Source: an uncultured Bacteroidales bacterium (GTDB lineage: Bacteria; Bacteroidota; Bacteroidia; Bacteroidales; UBA932). From it: 57,344 bases of DNA. Below the pieces are notes generated by a model. It saw only the letters and a list, made by a program, of their open reading frames with translations, was not told where the DNA came from and did no database searches. The stretch is from positions 1-57,344 of the forward strand of contig CAJOJC010000007.1 of NCBI GenBank assembly GCA_905234775.1, read 5' to 3'. This document shows, piece by piece, positions 8,232-17,229 of the stretch. The translations under genes were made by a program, and so were the position numbers. Numbering within the stretch: the stretch's first letter is position 1; each line of letters starts with the position of its first letter.

Positions 8232-9728
8232 CTATTTTACGATTTCCACCTTGAAACCGGGGGAGTAGACCACCCGGCGAATACCGGCGTTTACGTAGCC
8301 CTTGCTGTAGGGATCCCAGTAGAACTTGAAGTTGGTCTGGAGACCGGACATCTTGTACGCATCCAACTTATACTCCCAGTTGCGGCCGTAATTGTCGCAA
8401 GCCAACACGAAATACTTGAAGGTATCGTAGCCGTGGAATGCGAAGTTGTCCGGCTCGGTCTGGAAGAGCGCGCGGTAATCCTTGATGAAGCGGATGACCG
8501 CGGGATTGTCGTAGTCGATGAAGTAGGTCGCGCTTTGGTGGAGGCGGGCCCCACACATTTCTTCCATGTCGGAGCTCTTTGTCCTGGCGGGACCGTATAT
8601 ATAGACGTTGTGGTTCAGATAGTTCTGGAGCGCTACGTTCCTGATCACGTCGGTCACGAAAACGTCGTGTTCGGAAGCGGCAACAACCCATGTAACGGTA
8701 TCTTTCAGATGGGTGTGGTGGACGAAGAAGTCTTCGTTCATCTTGATTCCCTCCGACAGCGCGTATGAGACCGTGATCGTCTTACCCAGCGCAGCGGGAT
8801 TGATCTGATCGATAAGATACTGGGAATTGGCGCTCATCTGCTGGCCGGCCTCCTTGACGATAATCAGCGAATCGGCCGGGCTCATGTTGCTCTTCATCCA
8901 TTCGACCGCATCCTCGATCTGCGTGCTCACGGGGGTGGCGGCGAGGATGACGGAGTGTTCCTCGGTCAGTGGCTCGGTCTTCGGATCCATCGGCGAGACG
9001 ATGAACTTGCCTGCCGGCAGGTGGGGCAGCGTCCGCTCGATGTCTTTCGTGCTGACGGGGCCGATTATGACGTCGCTCTGTTCGAGAGTCTTACCGACTT
9101 TCGAGAAGTCCTTCGAAGAATTGACGTCGAGAACGGTTACGTCGATATCGACTCCCGCGTTTCCAAGGTCGCGGGCGGCCAACATCGCGCCGAAGTAGAA
9201 GTTCAGATAGTATGAGTTCGGGTTGCCGTCGGCCGAAAGGGGCAGCAGCAGCGCAACCCTGACTTTATCGACGCCCTCATATACGTAAGTCGGACGGGTG
9301 GGGACCGCGGGCACGACGGGCACTGTCACCGAATCCTGATGGACGACGGTAGTGTCGCGCGGGGCCACAACGGAGTCAGAGGACTCCAAGACCGTGTCTT
9401 TTGGCGCGCCGACGCTGTCTGTCGCGGGCTTGAGGTCGCGCAGGCGGGCCGGGATCAGCAGGACGTCTCCGGGATGGATGGGCCTGTTGCGCAGGTCCAG
9501 CTTCGGGTTCGCGTCGATAATATCGAGGGTCGAGACCCCATAGGCTTTACCAATCGAATAGAGGGTCTGGCGCGCCAGAACGACGTGGGCGTAGAAGAGG
9601 TGGTCTCCACGGCGGACCATGTCGGTTGTGACCGTCACTTTCTCCGGGATGAACTCACCGGAAGTCTGGGCGGCGGCGCCGAAGCCCCATGCCAAAAGGG
9701 CCGAGACTATGAGGACGAATCTGCGCAA
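8232..9728 (-). CDS. Exported LysM plus type-1 periplasmic-binding-fold protein
   Basis: 498 residues with a Sec signal peptide (cleavage after GFGAAAQ). A LysM domain follows at about residues 35-90 (GDHLFYAHVVLARQTLYSIG ... IHPGDVLLIP). A low-complexity linker rich in V/P/T/D runs about 100-145. The rest (about 150-498, starting VRVALLLPLSADG) resembles the type-1 substrate-binding fold of amino-acid ABC receptors (LivJ/LpoA-like). LysM binds peptidoglycan. Third gene of a minus-strand pdxJ-ompH-LysM set. An envelope role is plausible; the ligand is unknown. Confidence 0.78.
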   Translation of the reverse strand: MRRFVLIVSALLAWGFGAAAQTSGEFIPEKVTVTTDMVRRGDHLFYAHVVLARQTLYSIGKAYGVSTLDIIDANPKLDLRNRPIHPGDVLLIPARLRDLKPATDSVGAPKDTVLESSDSVVAPRDTTVVHQDSVTVPVVPAVPTRPTYVYEGVDKVRVALLLPLSADGNPNSYYLNFYFGAMLAARDLGNAGVDIDVTVLDVNSSKDFSKVGKTLEQSDVIIGPVSTKDIERTLPHLPAGKFIVSPMDPKTEPLTEEHSVILAATPVSTQIEDAVEWMKSNMSPADSLIIVKEAGQQMSANSQYLIDQINPAALGKTITVSYALSEGIKMNEDFFVHHTHLKDTVTWVVAASEHDVFVTDVIRNVALQNYLNHNVYIYGPARTKSSDMEEMCGARLHQSATYFIDYDNPAVIRFIKDYRALFQTEPDNFAFHGYDTFKYFVLACDNYGRNWEYKLDAYKMSGLQTNFKFYWDPYSKGYVNAGIRRVVYSPGFKVEIVK

Positions 9729-9731
9729 AGC

Positions 9732-10343
9732 TTACTTTTTCTTGGTATCCTGATATTCCTTGTTGAGGCCTTCGATGAGTTCGGCGGTGATGTTGAGAGC
9801 CGCGTCTGCATCTACCACGGGCTGGCTGAGGAGTCCGCTGGTAGTGGAGAAGATCATCGTGAAGCCCTTCTCTTCGTTGTACTTCTTTACATACTCACCG
9901 ATAGCGTTGGCTACGTTGTTGAGCATGACCTGCTGCTCCTCGGCGAGTTCGTTGTTCTTCTGCTGGAGAAGCTGCTGGAAAGAAGCGACTTTCTCCTGAA
10001 GCTTACCATACTGAACTTCGGCTGTGCTGCGGGTTACAAGGCCCTTGTTAAGTTTGTCGGCGAGTTCTTTCTGCTCGTTCTCGAGCTTTTTGTTGCGGCG
10101 CTCGAGGTCGTCGTTGATGCCTTTTGCCTTCTTCTCGAAGGAGGCGTTGAGGTCGATGGCCATCTGATAGCCGGCGACTACTTCGTCGACACAGAAGTAT
10201 GCGATATTGATGGCTGCAGCCTCTGCCTCTTCGGCGGCGGCTTCTGCCTGGCTGGCCTTATTGAAAGGAACGATGTTAAGCACGAGAGCGGCGCATGCAA
10301 GTACGAGTGCGCAGATGCTCAGGATAAGGGGAGTCTTTTTCAT
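9732..10343 (-). CDS. OmpH/Skp-family periplasmic chaperone-like protein
   Basis: 203 residues. The N-terminus (about 1-30, LILSICALVLACAALVLNIV) looks like a signal anchor rather than a cleaved peptide. A conserved start strand AAINIAYFCVDEVV precedes a long coiled coil (about 70-150, rich in K/E/L/Q), and the fold closes with FTMIFSTTSGLL, as in Skp, which holds unfolded outer-membrane proteins. A second family member sits at 15272, next to bamA. Lies between pdxJ and the LysM gene on the same strand with 3-15 base gaps. Confidence 0.82.
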   Translation of the reverse strand: MKKTPLILSICALVLACAALVLNIVPFNKASQAEAAAEEAEAAAINIAYFCVDEVVAGYQMAIDLNASFEKKAKGINDDLERRNKKLENEQKELADKLNKGLVTRSTAEVQYGKLQEKVASFQQLLQQKNNELAEEQQVMLNNVANAIGEYVKKYNEEKGFTMIFSTTSGLLSQPVVDADAALNITAELIEGLNKEYQDTKKK

Positions 10344-10358
10344 TTCTATAATACTGTT

Positions 10359-11081
10359 TTATTTGTTTGCGTGGGTGAGGCGGAGGTACTCCGCTACTGT
10401 TTTTTCGAGGCCCATGTAAAGGGCGTCGCTTATAAGGGCATGGCCGATCGAGACCTCGTCCGTCCATGGAATCGTCTTGACGAAATACTCCAGGTTCTCG
10501 AGGCTGAGGTCGTGGCCTGCGTTGAGGCCGAGGCCGCATTCGCGCGCTGCGAGAGCGGTCGCGAGATAGGACTCAATCGCTTTTTCAGGACCGGCGCTGT
10601 AGTCATGGGCATAGGCCGCGGTATACAGCTCCACCCTGTCTGCTCCGCATTCTTTCGCGGCGAGGGCCATCTCGGGGACCGGGTCGATGAAGATCGACAC
10701 TCTGATTCCCTTTGAATGGAACAAGTCGCACATATCGGTGAGGAAGGCGCGGTTCGCGATTACATTCCAGCCTGCGTTGGAGGTGATGGCGTCGTGGCCG
10801 TCCGGGACCAGGGTCACCTGATCCGGCACAACCTCGAGCACCAGCTCGCGGAACGACGGCTCCGGGTTCCCTTCGATATTGAACTCCGTCTTGACGAGGG
10901 GCCTCAGGAGTCGGACGTCTGAATAGCGGATGTGGCGCTCGTCCGGACGGGGGTGGACGGTAATCCCCTCCGCGCCGAAACGCTCGATATCCACGGCCGC
11001 CTTCTCTACGTCCGGGAGGTTTCCGCCACGGGCGTTGCGAAGGGTCGCGATCTTGTTGATATTTACGCTAAGCCTTGTCAT
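10359..11081 (-). CDS. pdxJ: Pyridoxine 5'-phosphate synthase
   Basis: Condenses 3-amino-2-oxopropyl phosphate and deoxyxylulose 5-phosphate in vitamin B6 synthesis; cytosolic TIM barrel of 240 residues. The start is ATG 11081 (MTRLSVNINKIATLRNARGG), which matches the family N-terminus; 20 extra codons upstream are not conserved and cross the promoter. Active-site-like segments are NINKIATLRNARGG, ITVHPRPDERHIRYSDV, ELYTAAYAHDY and LGLNAGHDLSLENL. It is divergent from nadK with 47 bases between the starts. Confidence 0.95.
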   Translation of the reverse strand: MTRLSVNINKIATLRNARGGNLPDVEKAAVDIERFGAEGITVHPRPDERHIRYSDVRLLRPLVKTEFNIEGNPEPSFRELVLEVVPDQVTLVPDGHDAITSNAGWNVIANRAFLTDMCDLFHSKGIRVSIFIDPVPEMALAAKECGADRVELYTAAYAHDYSAGPEKAIESYLATALAARECGLGLNAGHDLSLENLEYFVKTIPWTDEVSIGHALISDALYMGLEKTVAEYLRLTHANK

Positions 11082-11090
11082 CCAAACGCG

Positions 11091-11098
11091 CAAAAATA
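11091..11098 (-). promoter_or_regulatory. Bacteroidota -7 box for pdxJ
   Basis: TATTTTTG on the minus strand fits TAnnTTTG and ends nine bases before the pdxJ ATG. It lies 13 bases from the opposing nadK box, so the two promoters share one short control region. Confidence 0.6.
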
Positions 11099-11111
11099 CA
11101 AATAAAAATGC

Positions 11112-11119
11112 TAAATTTG
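11112..11119 (+). promoter_or_regulatory. Bacteroidota -7 box for nadK-uppS
   Basis: TAAATTTG fits TAnnTTTG and ends nine bases before the ATG at 11129. This supports that ATG over the in-frame starts further upstream. Confidence 0.6.
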
Positions 11120-11128
11120 AGGCTCCAT

Positions 11129-11941
11129 ATGAAAATTGCATATTTCATAAAGAAATCCGGCCTCCAGGCCGACCCCGCCGTCAGGTCTTTTCTCAAAGAC
11201 CTTGCCGCCTCCGGCGCCGAGACGTACGACGTCTCCGGCGGGCTCGCCCCCGGAACCGATATGCTGATTGCTTTCGGCGGAGACGGAACCTTCCTTACGG
11301 CCTCCAGGATAGTCTGCGAAGCCGGCGTCCCGATCCTCGGAATCAACCTTGGTAGGATGGGCTTCCTATCAGACAACGAACTCGGCTCGGTACTCGAACC
11401 GCTGCTTGCCGGTAATTATAAGATAGAGGAGCGCGAGATGCTCGAGATAAAAGTAGAAGGCGCGGATTCTTCAGCCGTCTACCCCTATGCCCTTAACGAG
11501 GTCGCCTTCCGCAGGAGCGGAGCCGGAACCCTCGGAGTGGGCCTTAAGCTGGATGGCGCCGAGCTCCCGACATACTGGTGCGACGGCCTTCTGGTCTCTA
11601 CCAGTACTGGCAGTACCGCATATTCGCTGAGCGTCGGCGGCCCTATCTGCCCTCCGGACGTGGAGGTTCTGATAATCGCCCCTATCGCGCCCCACAACCT
11701 CAATGTCCGCCCGCTCGTAGTCTCGAAAGACTCGGCCGTGGAGCTGGAAGCTATCGACCGTAAGAACCGTTCGGTGCTCCTGTCGGTAGACAACAAAGAC
11801 TATGTCCTGCCCGCCGGCGCCCGTATCAAGGTAGGCTGCGCACCCTTCTCGCTGAAGAGGGTCACCTTCGGCAAATCAAGTTTCATCGACGCCCTCCGCT
11901 CCAAGCTTTTCTGGGGTGAGGACGTCCGCAACACAAGGTAA
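11129..11941 (+). CDS. nadK: NAD kinase
   Basis: Phosphorylates NAD to NADP in the cytosol; 270 residues from ATG 11129 (MKIAYFIKKSG). Signature motifs are the catalytic GGDG in LIAFGGDGTFL (about residue 49), INLGRMGFLSD, LNEVAFRRSG, and the glycine-rich STSTGSTAYSLSVGGP. Upstream in-frame codons from 11075 overlap both promoter boxes and are unlikely to be translated. Its stop is immediately followed by the uppS ATG, so translation is probably coupled. Confidence 0.95.
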   Translation: MKIAYFIKKSGLQADPAVRSFLKDLAASGAETYDVSGGLAPGTDMLIAFGGDGTFLTASRIVCEAGVPILGINLGRMGFLSDNELGSVLEPLLAGNYKIEEREMLEIKVEGADSSAVYPYALNEVAFRRSGAGTLGVGLKLDGAELPTYWCDGLLVSTSTGSTAYSLSVGGPICPPDVEVLIIAPIAPHNLNVRPLVVSKDSAVELEAIDRKNRSVLLSVDNKDYVLPAGARIKVGCAPFSLKRVTFGKSSFIDALRSKLFWGEDVRNTR

Positions 11942-12631
11942 ATGATCGTTCCCCAACACATAAGCATCATCATGGACGGCAACGGCCGTTGGGCCAAACA
12001 GCGCGGCTTAGACCGCGTTCAGGGCCATATCGAGGGCGTGAAGAGCGTCCGCGCCGTTACCGAAAAGTGTGTCGAGCTCGGAGTAAAATATCTCTCGCTC
12101 TACGCCTTCTCCGAAGAAAACTGGAACCGCCCTACCGAGGAAGTCTCGGCCCTCATGTCGCTTCTGGCGAAGTGTATGATCAATGAGTACGACACCCTCA
12201 TGGACAACGGCGTGCGCTTCCGCGTTCTCGGCAACCGCTCGAGGCTGGCCCCGGACCTTGCGGAGGCGATAGCGAATCTGGAGAAAGCTACGGAAAACAA
12301 TCCTAACACTACGATGCTTATAATGCTGAGCTACAGTGGGAAGTGGGACATCCTCCAGGCGACCCGTAAACTTGCTGCCTCCGGGAAGAGCCCCGAGGAG
12401 ATTACGATGGAAGATATCGACGGCGCTCTGGTGACCGCCGGCGTCCCCGATCCCGAACTTCTTATCAGAACTTCCGGCGAACAGCGCATCAGTAACTACA
12501 TGCTCTGGCAGACCGCCTACACCGAGTTCGTATTCACCGAAACACTTTGGCCTGATTTTAGAAAGGATAGTCTCCTGGCCGCGATCGAGGAGTATTCCCG
12601 CCGCGATCGCCGCTTCGGAAAAGTGAAATAG
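11942..12631 (+). CDS. uppS: Isoprenyl transferase (undecaprenyl diphosphate synthase)
   Basis: Cis-prenyltransferase that makes the C55 lipid carrier for peptidoglycan and O-antigen; 229 residues. Motifs: ISIIMDGNGRWAKQRG (catalytic Asp), SLYAFSEENWNRP, and the C-terminal LLIRTSGEQRISNYMLWQ with the diphosphate-binding arginines, then EFVFTETLWPDF. Starts directly after the nadK stop with no gap; bamA follows with its own promoter box. Confidence 0.95.
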   Translation: MIVPQHISIIMDGNGRWAKQRGLDRVQGHIEGVKSVRAVTEKCVELGVKYLSLYAFSEENWNRPTEEVSALMSLLAKCMINEYDTLMDNGVRFRVLGNRSRLAPDLAEAIANLEKATENNPNTTMLIMLSYSGKWDILQATRKLAASGKSPEEITMEDIDGALVTAGVPDPELLIRTSGEQRISNYMLWQTAYTEFVFTETLWPDFRKDSLLAAIEEYSRRDRRFGKVK

Positions 12632-12637
12632 TTTAAC

Positions 12638-12645
12638 TATCTTTG
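12638..12645 (+). promoter_or_regulatory. Bacteroidota -7 box for bamA
   Basis: TATCTTTG fits TAnnTTTG, seven bases after the uppS stop and 20 bases before the chosen bamA ATG at 12666. The alternative GTG at 12645 overlaps this box and is rejected. Confidence 0.6.
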
Positions 12646-12665
12646 TGGGCTTTTTTAGAACTAGT

Positions 12666-15260
12666 ATGAGAATAGGCCGGATTCTGTTAACCACCATCTT
12701 CTGCGCCGCCGTTGCTCTTTCCGCACGCGCGCAGGTGGAAGTGGATTACTCTCGACCCCAAAAATATATCATCGGCGGAGTCTCCGTCGAAGGAAATACT
12801 TATTTCTCCGATCAGCAGATCGTCCAGCAGTCCGGTCTCGTCCAGGGCCGTGAGATTACCGTCCCCGGAGACGATATCTCGGCTGTCCTTAAGAAACTTA
12901 CCCTCCAGAACTATTTCGAGGATGTAGGAATCTATATCGATCATCTCAACGCAACCCGCGATACCGTCTGGTTCAGGATCGAACTTCAGGAGCGCCCGCG
13001 TATTTCGCGCTGGACCTTCTCCGGAGTGAAGTCTGGAGATAAGAAAGAGCTTCAGGACAGGCTCCACATCCGCCGAGGCGGAGATTTCTCGAAATATGTA
13101 GAGAGTACCTCCATAGGCATCATCAAGAGATACTATGCTGAGAAAGGCTACCTCCTCTGCGACGTAAAGGCGGAAGTCCAGAAAGATACCGTAGTCCGTA
13201 ACGCCATCAGGGTCAACTTCGCGGTAGACCGCGGCCCTAAGGTGAAGATCAAGGACATCAACTTCAACGGCAACGAAAACGTCAAGGACTTCAAGCTCGC
13301 CCGCTCGATGAAGAAGACTAAATCGAACAAGATCTACAACTTCTTCAGCAGCAAGAAATTCAACGAAAAAGAGTACCCCAACGATAAAAAACTCCTCGTA
13401 GAAGCCTTCAAGGAGGCTGGTTACAGGGATGCGCGCATCGTCAGCGACAGTCTCTACATAGTAGACGTCGTCAAGAAAAACGGTAAGGTTAAGAAGCGCA
13501 TGAACATCGACCTCAATATCGACGAGGGAAAGAGGTACTACTTCCGCGATGTCACCTGGACTGGAAACTCGGTCTATACTACGGAGTCTCTGAACAATAT
13601 CCTGAACATCAAGAAAGGAGACGTCTACGACGTGGTCTCGATGGAAAAGAGGCTCTACGGCGGCGGAAAGCAGACGGATTACGACATCTCTAAGCTCTAT
13701 CGCGACAACGGCTATCTTTTCTTCCAGATTACCCCGGTCGAAACCAACATCCAGAACGACTCGGTAGACGTCGAGCTCCGTATTACGGAAGGCAAGCAGG
13801 CTACCCTGAACAATATCATCATCAACGGCAACGACCTTACAAACGAGAAGGTCGTCCGCCGTCAGGTCTTCACCCGCCCGGGCTACCTCTTCAGCCAGTC
13901 AGACTTTGAGAGGTCCGTTCGTGAAATCGCCTCCCTCGGTCAGTTCGACGCCGAAGCGATCATGGATCCTACGAGCGGCTACAGTATCCTCCCGAACTCG
14001 CGCGACAATACCGTAGATGTAGTCTACAACGTCACCGAGAAGCCTTCGAGCCAGCTCGAGCTCTCCGGAGGTTGGGGCGGAAATACTTTCGTGGCTACGG
14101 TCGGCGTCAGCTTCAACAACTTCTCGACCCATCGCTTCTTCGATAAAGACGCATGGCGTCCGGTTCCGCTGGGAGATGCCCAGAGCCTCGCGTTCCGCTT
14201 CCAGACCAACGGTACTTACTACACGGCCCTTACCGCCAGCTTCACCGAGCCCTGGCTCTTCGGAAAGAAGCCTACTTCGCTGAACCTGTCGGCCTACTAT
14301 ACCCGTCAGACCAACTCATACCTGGCGCTCAATATCCTCAGCCACGACCGCCAGATGGAGGTCTTCGGCGCATCCGCCTCGCTCGGTAAGCGCCTTAAGT
14401 GGCCGGACAGCTACTTCGTCCTCTACAACGGCCTCAGCTGGCAGACATATAAACTGACAAACTGGTATTCCGGTTACTTCATCTTCGACGACGGTCTCGC
14501 AAACAACCTGAGCTACACGATCAACCTGATGAGGAACAGTACAGACCAGCAGATCTACCCCCGTCAGGGATCCGAGTTCTCGGCCAGTCTGGCAGTAACG
14601 CCTCCGTACTCCCTGTTCAGGAAGTATGACTTCGACAACAGCGGCAACAAATATCAGGTCCAGTCCTACAAAGACGTAGACTACAGTAACTGGAGCGCAG
14701 ACAACCGCTACAGGTGGATCGAGTACCACAAATGGAAGCTGTCCGCCTCGCAGTACATCAAGCTCGCCGGCGACCTCGTCCTTATGGCCCGCGCCCAGTT
14801 CGGATATCTTGGATATTACAACAGAAACTGGGGCTACTCCCCGTTCGAGGGCTTCCTCGTGGGTGGTGACGGTATGTCGGGCTACAGTACATACGGTTCG
14901 GAGGTGGTTTCCCTTCGCGGTTACACCAACTACTCCCTTACGCCGTATCAGAATACGACGTACAACTCGAATGGATACGCCTATGCAGGAAACGTCTACG
15001 ACAAGTTTACCCTCGAGCTCCGTTACCCTGTTATTCTCCAGCCCACCTCTACAATATACGTCCTCGGCTTCCTCGAGGGAGGTAACTGCTGGGATGATAT
15101 ACGTAAATTCAATCCATTCCAGTTCTACCGTTCAGCCGGTGTCGGTGTCAGGATCTTCCTGCCGATGGTCGGTCTGCTCGGAGTCGACTGGGGCTACGGT
15201 TTCGACAGCCCCAGCAAGGGCGGAAGCCAGTTCCACTTCGTGATCGGACAGCAATTCTAG
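12666..15260 (+). CDS. bamA: Outer-membrane assembly factor BamA
   Basis: Core of the machine that folds beta-barrel proteins into the outer membrane; 864 residues from ATG 12666. Signal peptide ends near SARAQ. Successive POTRA repeats cover about residues 35-420 (YIIGGVSVEGNTYFS, RISRWTFSGVKSG, IKDINFNGNENVKDF, YYFRDVTWTGNSVY, TLNNIIINGNDL). A 16-strand barrel follows, with the conserved lid motif MVGLLGVDWGYGFD near the C-terminus and the terminal FHFVIGQQF ending in an aromatic residue. An ompH-like chaperone gene follows 11 bases later, the usual partner arrangement. Confidence 0.94.
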   Translation: MRIGRILLTTIFCAAVALSARAQVEVDYSRPQKYIIGGVSVEGNTYFSDQQIVQQSGLVQGREITVPGDDISAVLKKLTLQNYFEDVGIYIDHLNATRDTVWFRIELQERPRISRWTFSGVKSGDKKELQDRLHIRRGGDFSKYVESTSIGIIKRYYAEKGYLLCDVKAEVQKDTVVRNAIRVNFAVDRGPKVKIKDINFNGNENVKDFKLARSMKKTKSNKIYNFFSSKKFNEKEYPNDKKLLVEAFKEAGYRDARIVSDSLYIVDVVKKNGKVKKRMNIDLNIDEGKRYYFRDVTWTGNSVYTTESLNNILNIKKGDVYDVVSMEKRLYGGGKQTDYDISKLYRDNGYLFFQITPVETNIQNDSVDVELRITEGKQATLNNIIINGNDLTNEKVVRRQVFTRPGYLFSQSDFERSVREIASLGQFDAEAIMDPTSGYSILPNSRDNTVDVVYNVTEKPSSQLELSGGWGGNTFVATVGVSFNNFSTHRFFDKDAWRPVPLGDAQSLAFRFQTNGTYYTALTASFTEPWLFGKKPTSLNLSAYYTRQTNSYLALNILSHDRQMEVFGASASLGKRLKWPDSYFVLYNGLSWQTYKLTNWYSGYFIFDDGLANNLSYTINLMRNSTDQQIYPRQGSEFSASLAVTPPYSLFRKYDFDNSGNKYQVQSYKDVDYSNWSADNRYRWIEYHKWKLSASQYIKLAGDLVLMARAQFGYLGYYNRNWGYSPFEGFLVGGDGMSGYSTYGSEVVSLRGYTNYSLTPYQNTTYNSNGYAYAGNVYDKFTLELRYPVILQPTSTIYVLGFLEGGNCWDDIRKFNPFQFYRSAGVGVRIFLPMVGLLGVDWGYGFDSPSKGGSQFHFVIGQQF

Positions 15261-15271
15261 AATAATCAATA

Positions 15272-15838
15272 ATGAAGAACAATATTATGAAGAAAGTATT
15301 AGTGATCGCAGCCGCAGCTCTCGTGAGCCTCGCTGCAATGGCGCAGCCTAAATTCGCACACGTCAACTTCACCGAGCTCGTTCAGCTCATGCCCGAAGCC
15401 GACCAGGCCCGCGCAACAATCCAGGCTTCAAGCCAGGAAGCACAGGAAACCTATCAGGCGATGGTTGAAGAATTCAACTCGAAATACCAGACCTATCAGC
15501 AGAAAGTCAGCACCTGGACTCCCGCCATCCGCGACAGCAAGGAGAAGGAGCTCACCGAGATTCAGCAGCGCATCCAGACTTTCGAGGCTTCTGTTCAGCA
15601 GGAACTTGCCCAGCAGCAGCAGAGCCTGATGGCCCCTATCCAGAAGAAGGCTATGGACACCGTTAACGACCTCGCCAAGAAAGACGGCTTCGTCTATGTT
15701 TTCGATGTTTCCCAGCTTCTCTACTTCGATCCCGCCCAGAGCGTAGACCTCACCCCCGCAGCCCGCAAGGCTCTCGGAATTAAAGAAGGCAGGACCCTCG
15801 AGACCCTCCAGCAGGAGATGGCCGCACAGCAGCAATAA
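15272..15838 (+). CDS. ompH: OmpH/Skp-family periplasmic chaperone
   Basis: 188 residues from 15272. An in-frame ATG at 15287 gives a more typical signal peptide (MKKVLVIAAAALVSLAAMAQ), so the true start may be there. The mature protein begins PKFAHVNFTELVQLMPE, then a long coiled coil rich in Q/E/K (about 45-130), then DGFVYVFDVSQLLYFDP, the closing strands of the Skp fold. It binds unfolded outer-membrane proteins in the periplasm. Located just after bamA; a second, more diverged member lies at 9732. Confidence 0.9.
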   Translation: MKNNIMKKVLVIAAAALVSLAAMAQPKFAHVNFTELVQLMPEADQARATIQASSQEAQETYQAMVEEFNSKYQTYQQKVSTWTPAIRDSKEKELTEIQQRIQTFEASVQQELAQQQQSLMAPIQKKAMDTVNDLAKKDGFVYVFDVSQLLYFDPAQSVDLTPAARKALGIKEGRTLETLQQEMAAQQQ

Positions 15839-15862
15839 AACAAACAACAATAACTAAAACCT

Positions 15863-17206
15863 ATGAAGACATCTGAAATTATGGCGACTCTCCAGGCGAA
15901 GTATCCCGGAGAGAGCGAGTATTTGCAGGCAGTACAGGAAGTCCTCGAATCTGTAGAGGAAGTTTACAACCAGCATCCTGAATTCGAACAGGCCAAGATA
16001 GTGGAGAGGATGGTCGAGCCCGACCGAATCTTCACTTTCCGCGTTACATGGATCGACGACGAAGGACAGGTTCAGACCAACACAGGTTACCGCGTGCAGT
16101 TCAACAGCGCTATCGGCCCCTACAAGGGCGGACTCCGCTTCCACAAAGCCGTAACCCCTTCGATGCTTAAGTTCCTCGGTTTCGAGCAGACTTTCAAGAA
16201 CGCTCTTACTACTCTGCCGATGGGCGGAGCGAAGGGCGGCTCGGACTTCAACCCTCGCGGTAGGAGCGACGCCGAAATCATGCGCTTCTGCCAGGCCTTC
16301 ATGACCGAACTTTGGCAGTGCATCGGCCCCGATCAGGATATCCCTGCCGGCGACGTAGGAGTTGGCGGTCGCGAGATCGGCTACCTCTACGGAATGTACA
16401 AGAAACTCGCCCGCGAGTACAATACGGGCGTCCTCACCGGCAAGGGCTCTACCTGGGGCGGTTCCGTCCTCAGGCCCGAGGCTACCGGATTCGGCGCACT
16501 GTACTTTACCCAGCACCTCCTCGAGAAGGCGGGAAAGGACATCAAAGGCAAGCGCGTAGCTCTCTCTGGCTTCGGCAACGTGGCCTGGGGTGCAGCGAAG
16601 AAGGCCGTTGAGCTCGGCGCAAAGGTCGTGACCATCTCCGGCCCCGACGGCTGCTGCGAGATCCCGAACGGCATCACCCCCGAAATGATCGACTATATGC
16701 TCGTTATGCGCGCGTCGAACCACGACCGCGCCCAGGACATGGTCGACCGTTTCCCCGATCTGGCCGTCTTCCATGCAGGAAAGAAGGCATGGAGCGTCCC
16801 TTGCGACATCGCCCTGCCGTGCGCATTCCAGAACGAGCTGTCTGAAGACGACGCCCGCGAGCTCGTCGAGAACGGCTGCTGGTGCTGCTGCGAAGTCAGC
16901 AACATGGGCTGCCAGCCCGGTGCCATCCACTACTTCCAGACCAACCACATCCTCTTCGCTCCCGGTAAGGCGGTCAACGCCGGCGGAGTTGCGACGAGCG
17001 GCCTGGAGATGACCCAGAATGCCGAGCACATCAGCTGGAGCGGCAAGGAAGTGGACGAAAAGCTCCACTGGATCATGCACAGCATCCACGAACAGTGTGT
17101 CAAGTACGGCACCCAGCCCGACGGCTCGGTTGACTACGTGAAGGGCGCCAACATCGCCGGCTTCATGAAAGTCGCAACCGCGATGCTCGAGCAGGGTATT
17201 ATCTGA
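15863..17206 (+). CDS. gdhA: NADP-type glutamate dehydrogenase
   Basis: Interconverts 2-oxoglutarate plus ammonia and glutamate; 447 residues, the length of the hexameric bacterial enzyme. Substrate and catalytic motifs are GPYKGGLRFHKAV, LPMGGAKGGSDF (catalytic lysine region) and PAGDVGVGGREIGYLYG. The Rossmann cofactor motif is ALSGFGNVAWGA (about residue 235), and the closing segment includes NAGGVATSGLEM. Separate 24-base gaps on both sides. Cofactor preference is inferred from overall similarity to the NADP-specific class. Confidence 0.94.
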   Translation: MKTSEIMATLQAKYPGESEYLQAVQEVLESVEEVYNQHPEFEQAKIVERMVEPDRIFTFRVTWIDDEGQVQTNTGYRVQFNSAIGPYKGGLRFHKAVTPSMLKFLGFEQTFKNALTTLPMGGAKGGSDFNPRGRSDAEIMRFCQAFMTELWQCIGPDQDIPAGDVGVGGREIGYLYGMYKKLAREYNTGVLTGKGSTWGGSVLRPEATGFGALYFTQHLLEKAGKDIKGKRVALSGFGNVAWGAAKKAVELGAKVVTISGPDGCCEIPNGITPEMIDYMLVMRASNHDRAQDMVDRFPDLAVFHAGKKAWSVPCDIALPCAFQNELSEDDARELVENGCWCCCEVSNMGCQPGAIHYFQTNHILFAPGKAVNAGGVATSGLEMTQNAEHISWSGKEVDEKLHWIMHSIHEQCVKYGTQPDGSVDYVKGANIAGFMKVATAMLEQGII

Positions 17207-17229
17207 TAGTGTATTACCTTAAATAGTGT

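Noticed and set aside
15854..17089. 411-codon minus-strand frame opposite gdhA
   Set aside because: Shadow of a highly conserved glutamate dehydrogenase; no family features.
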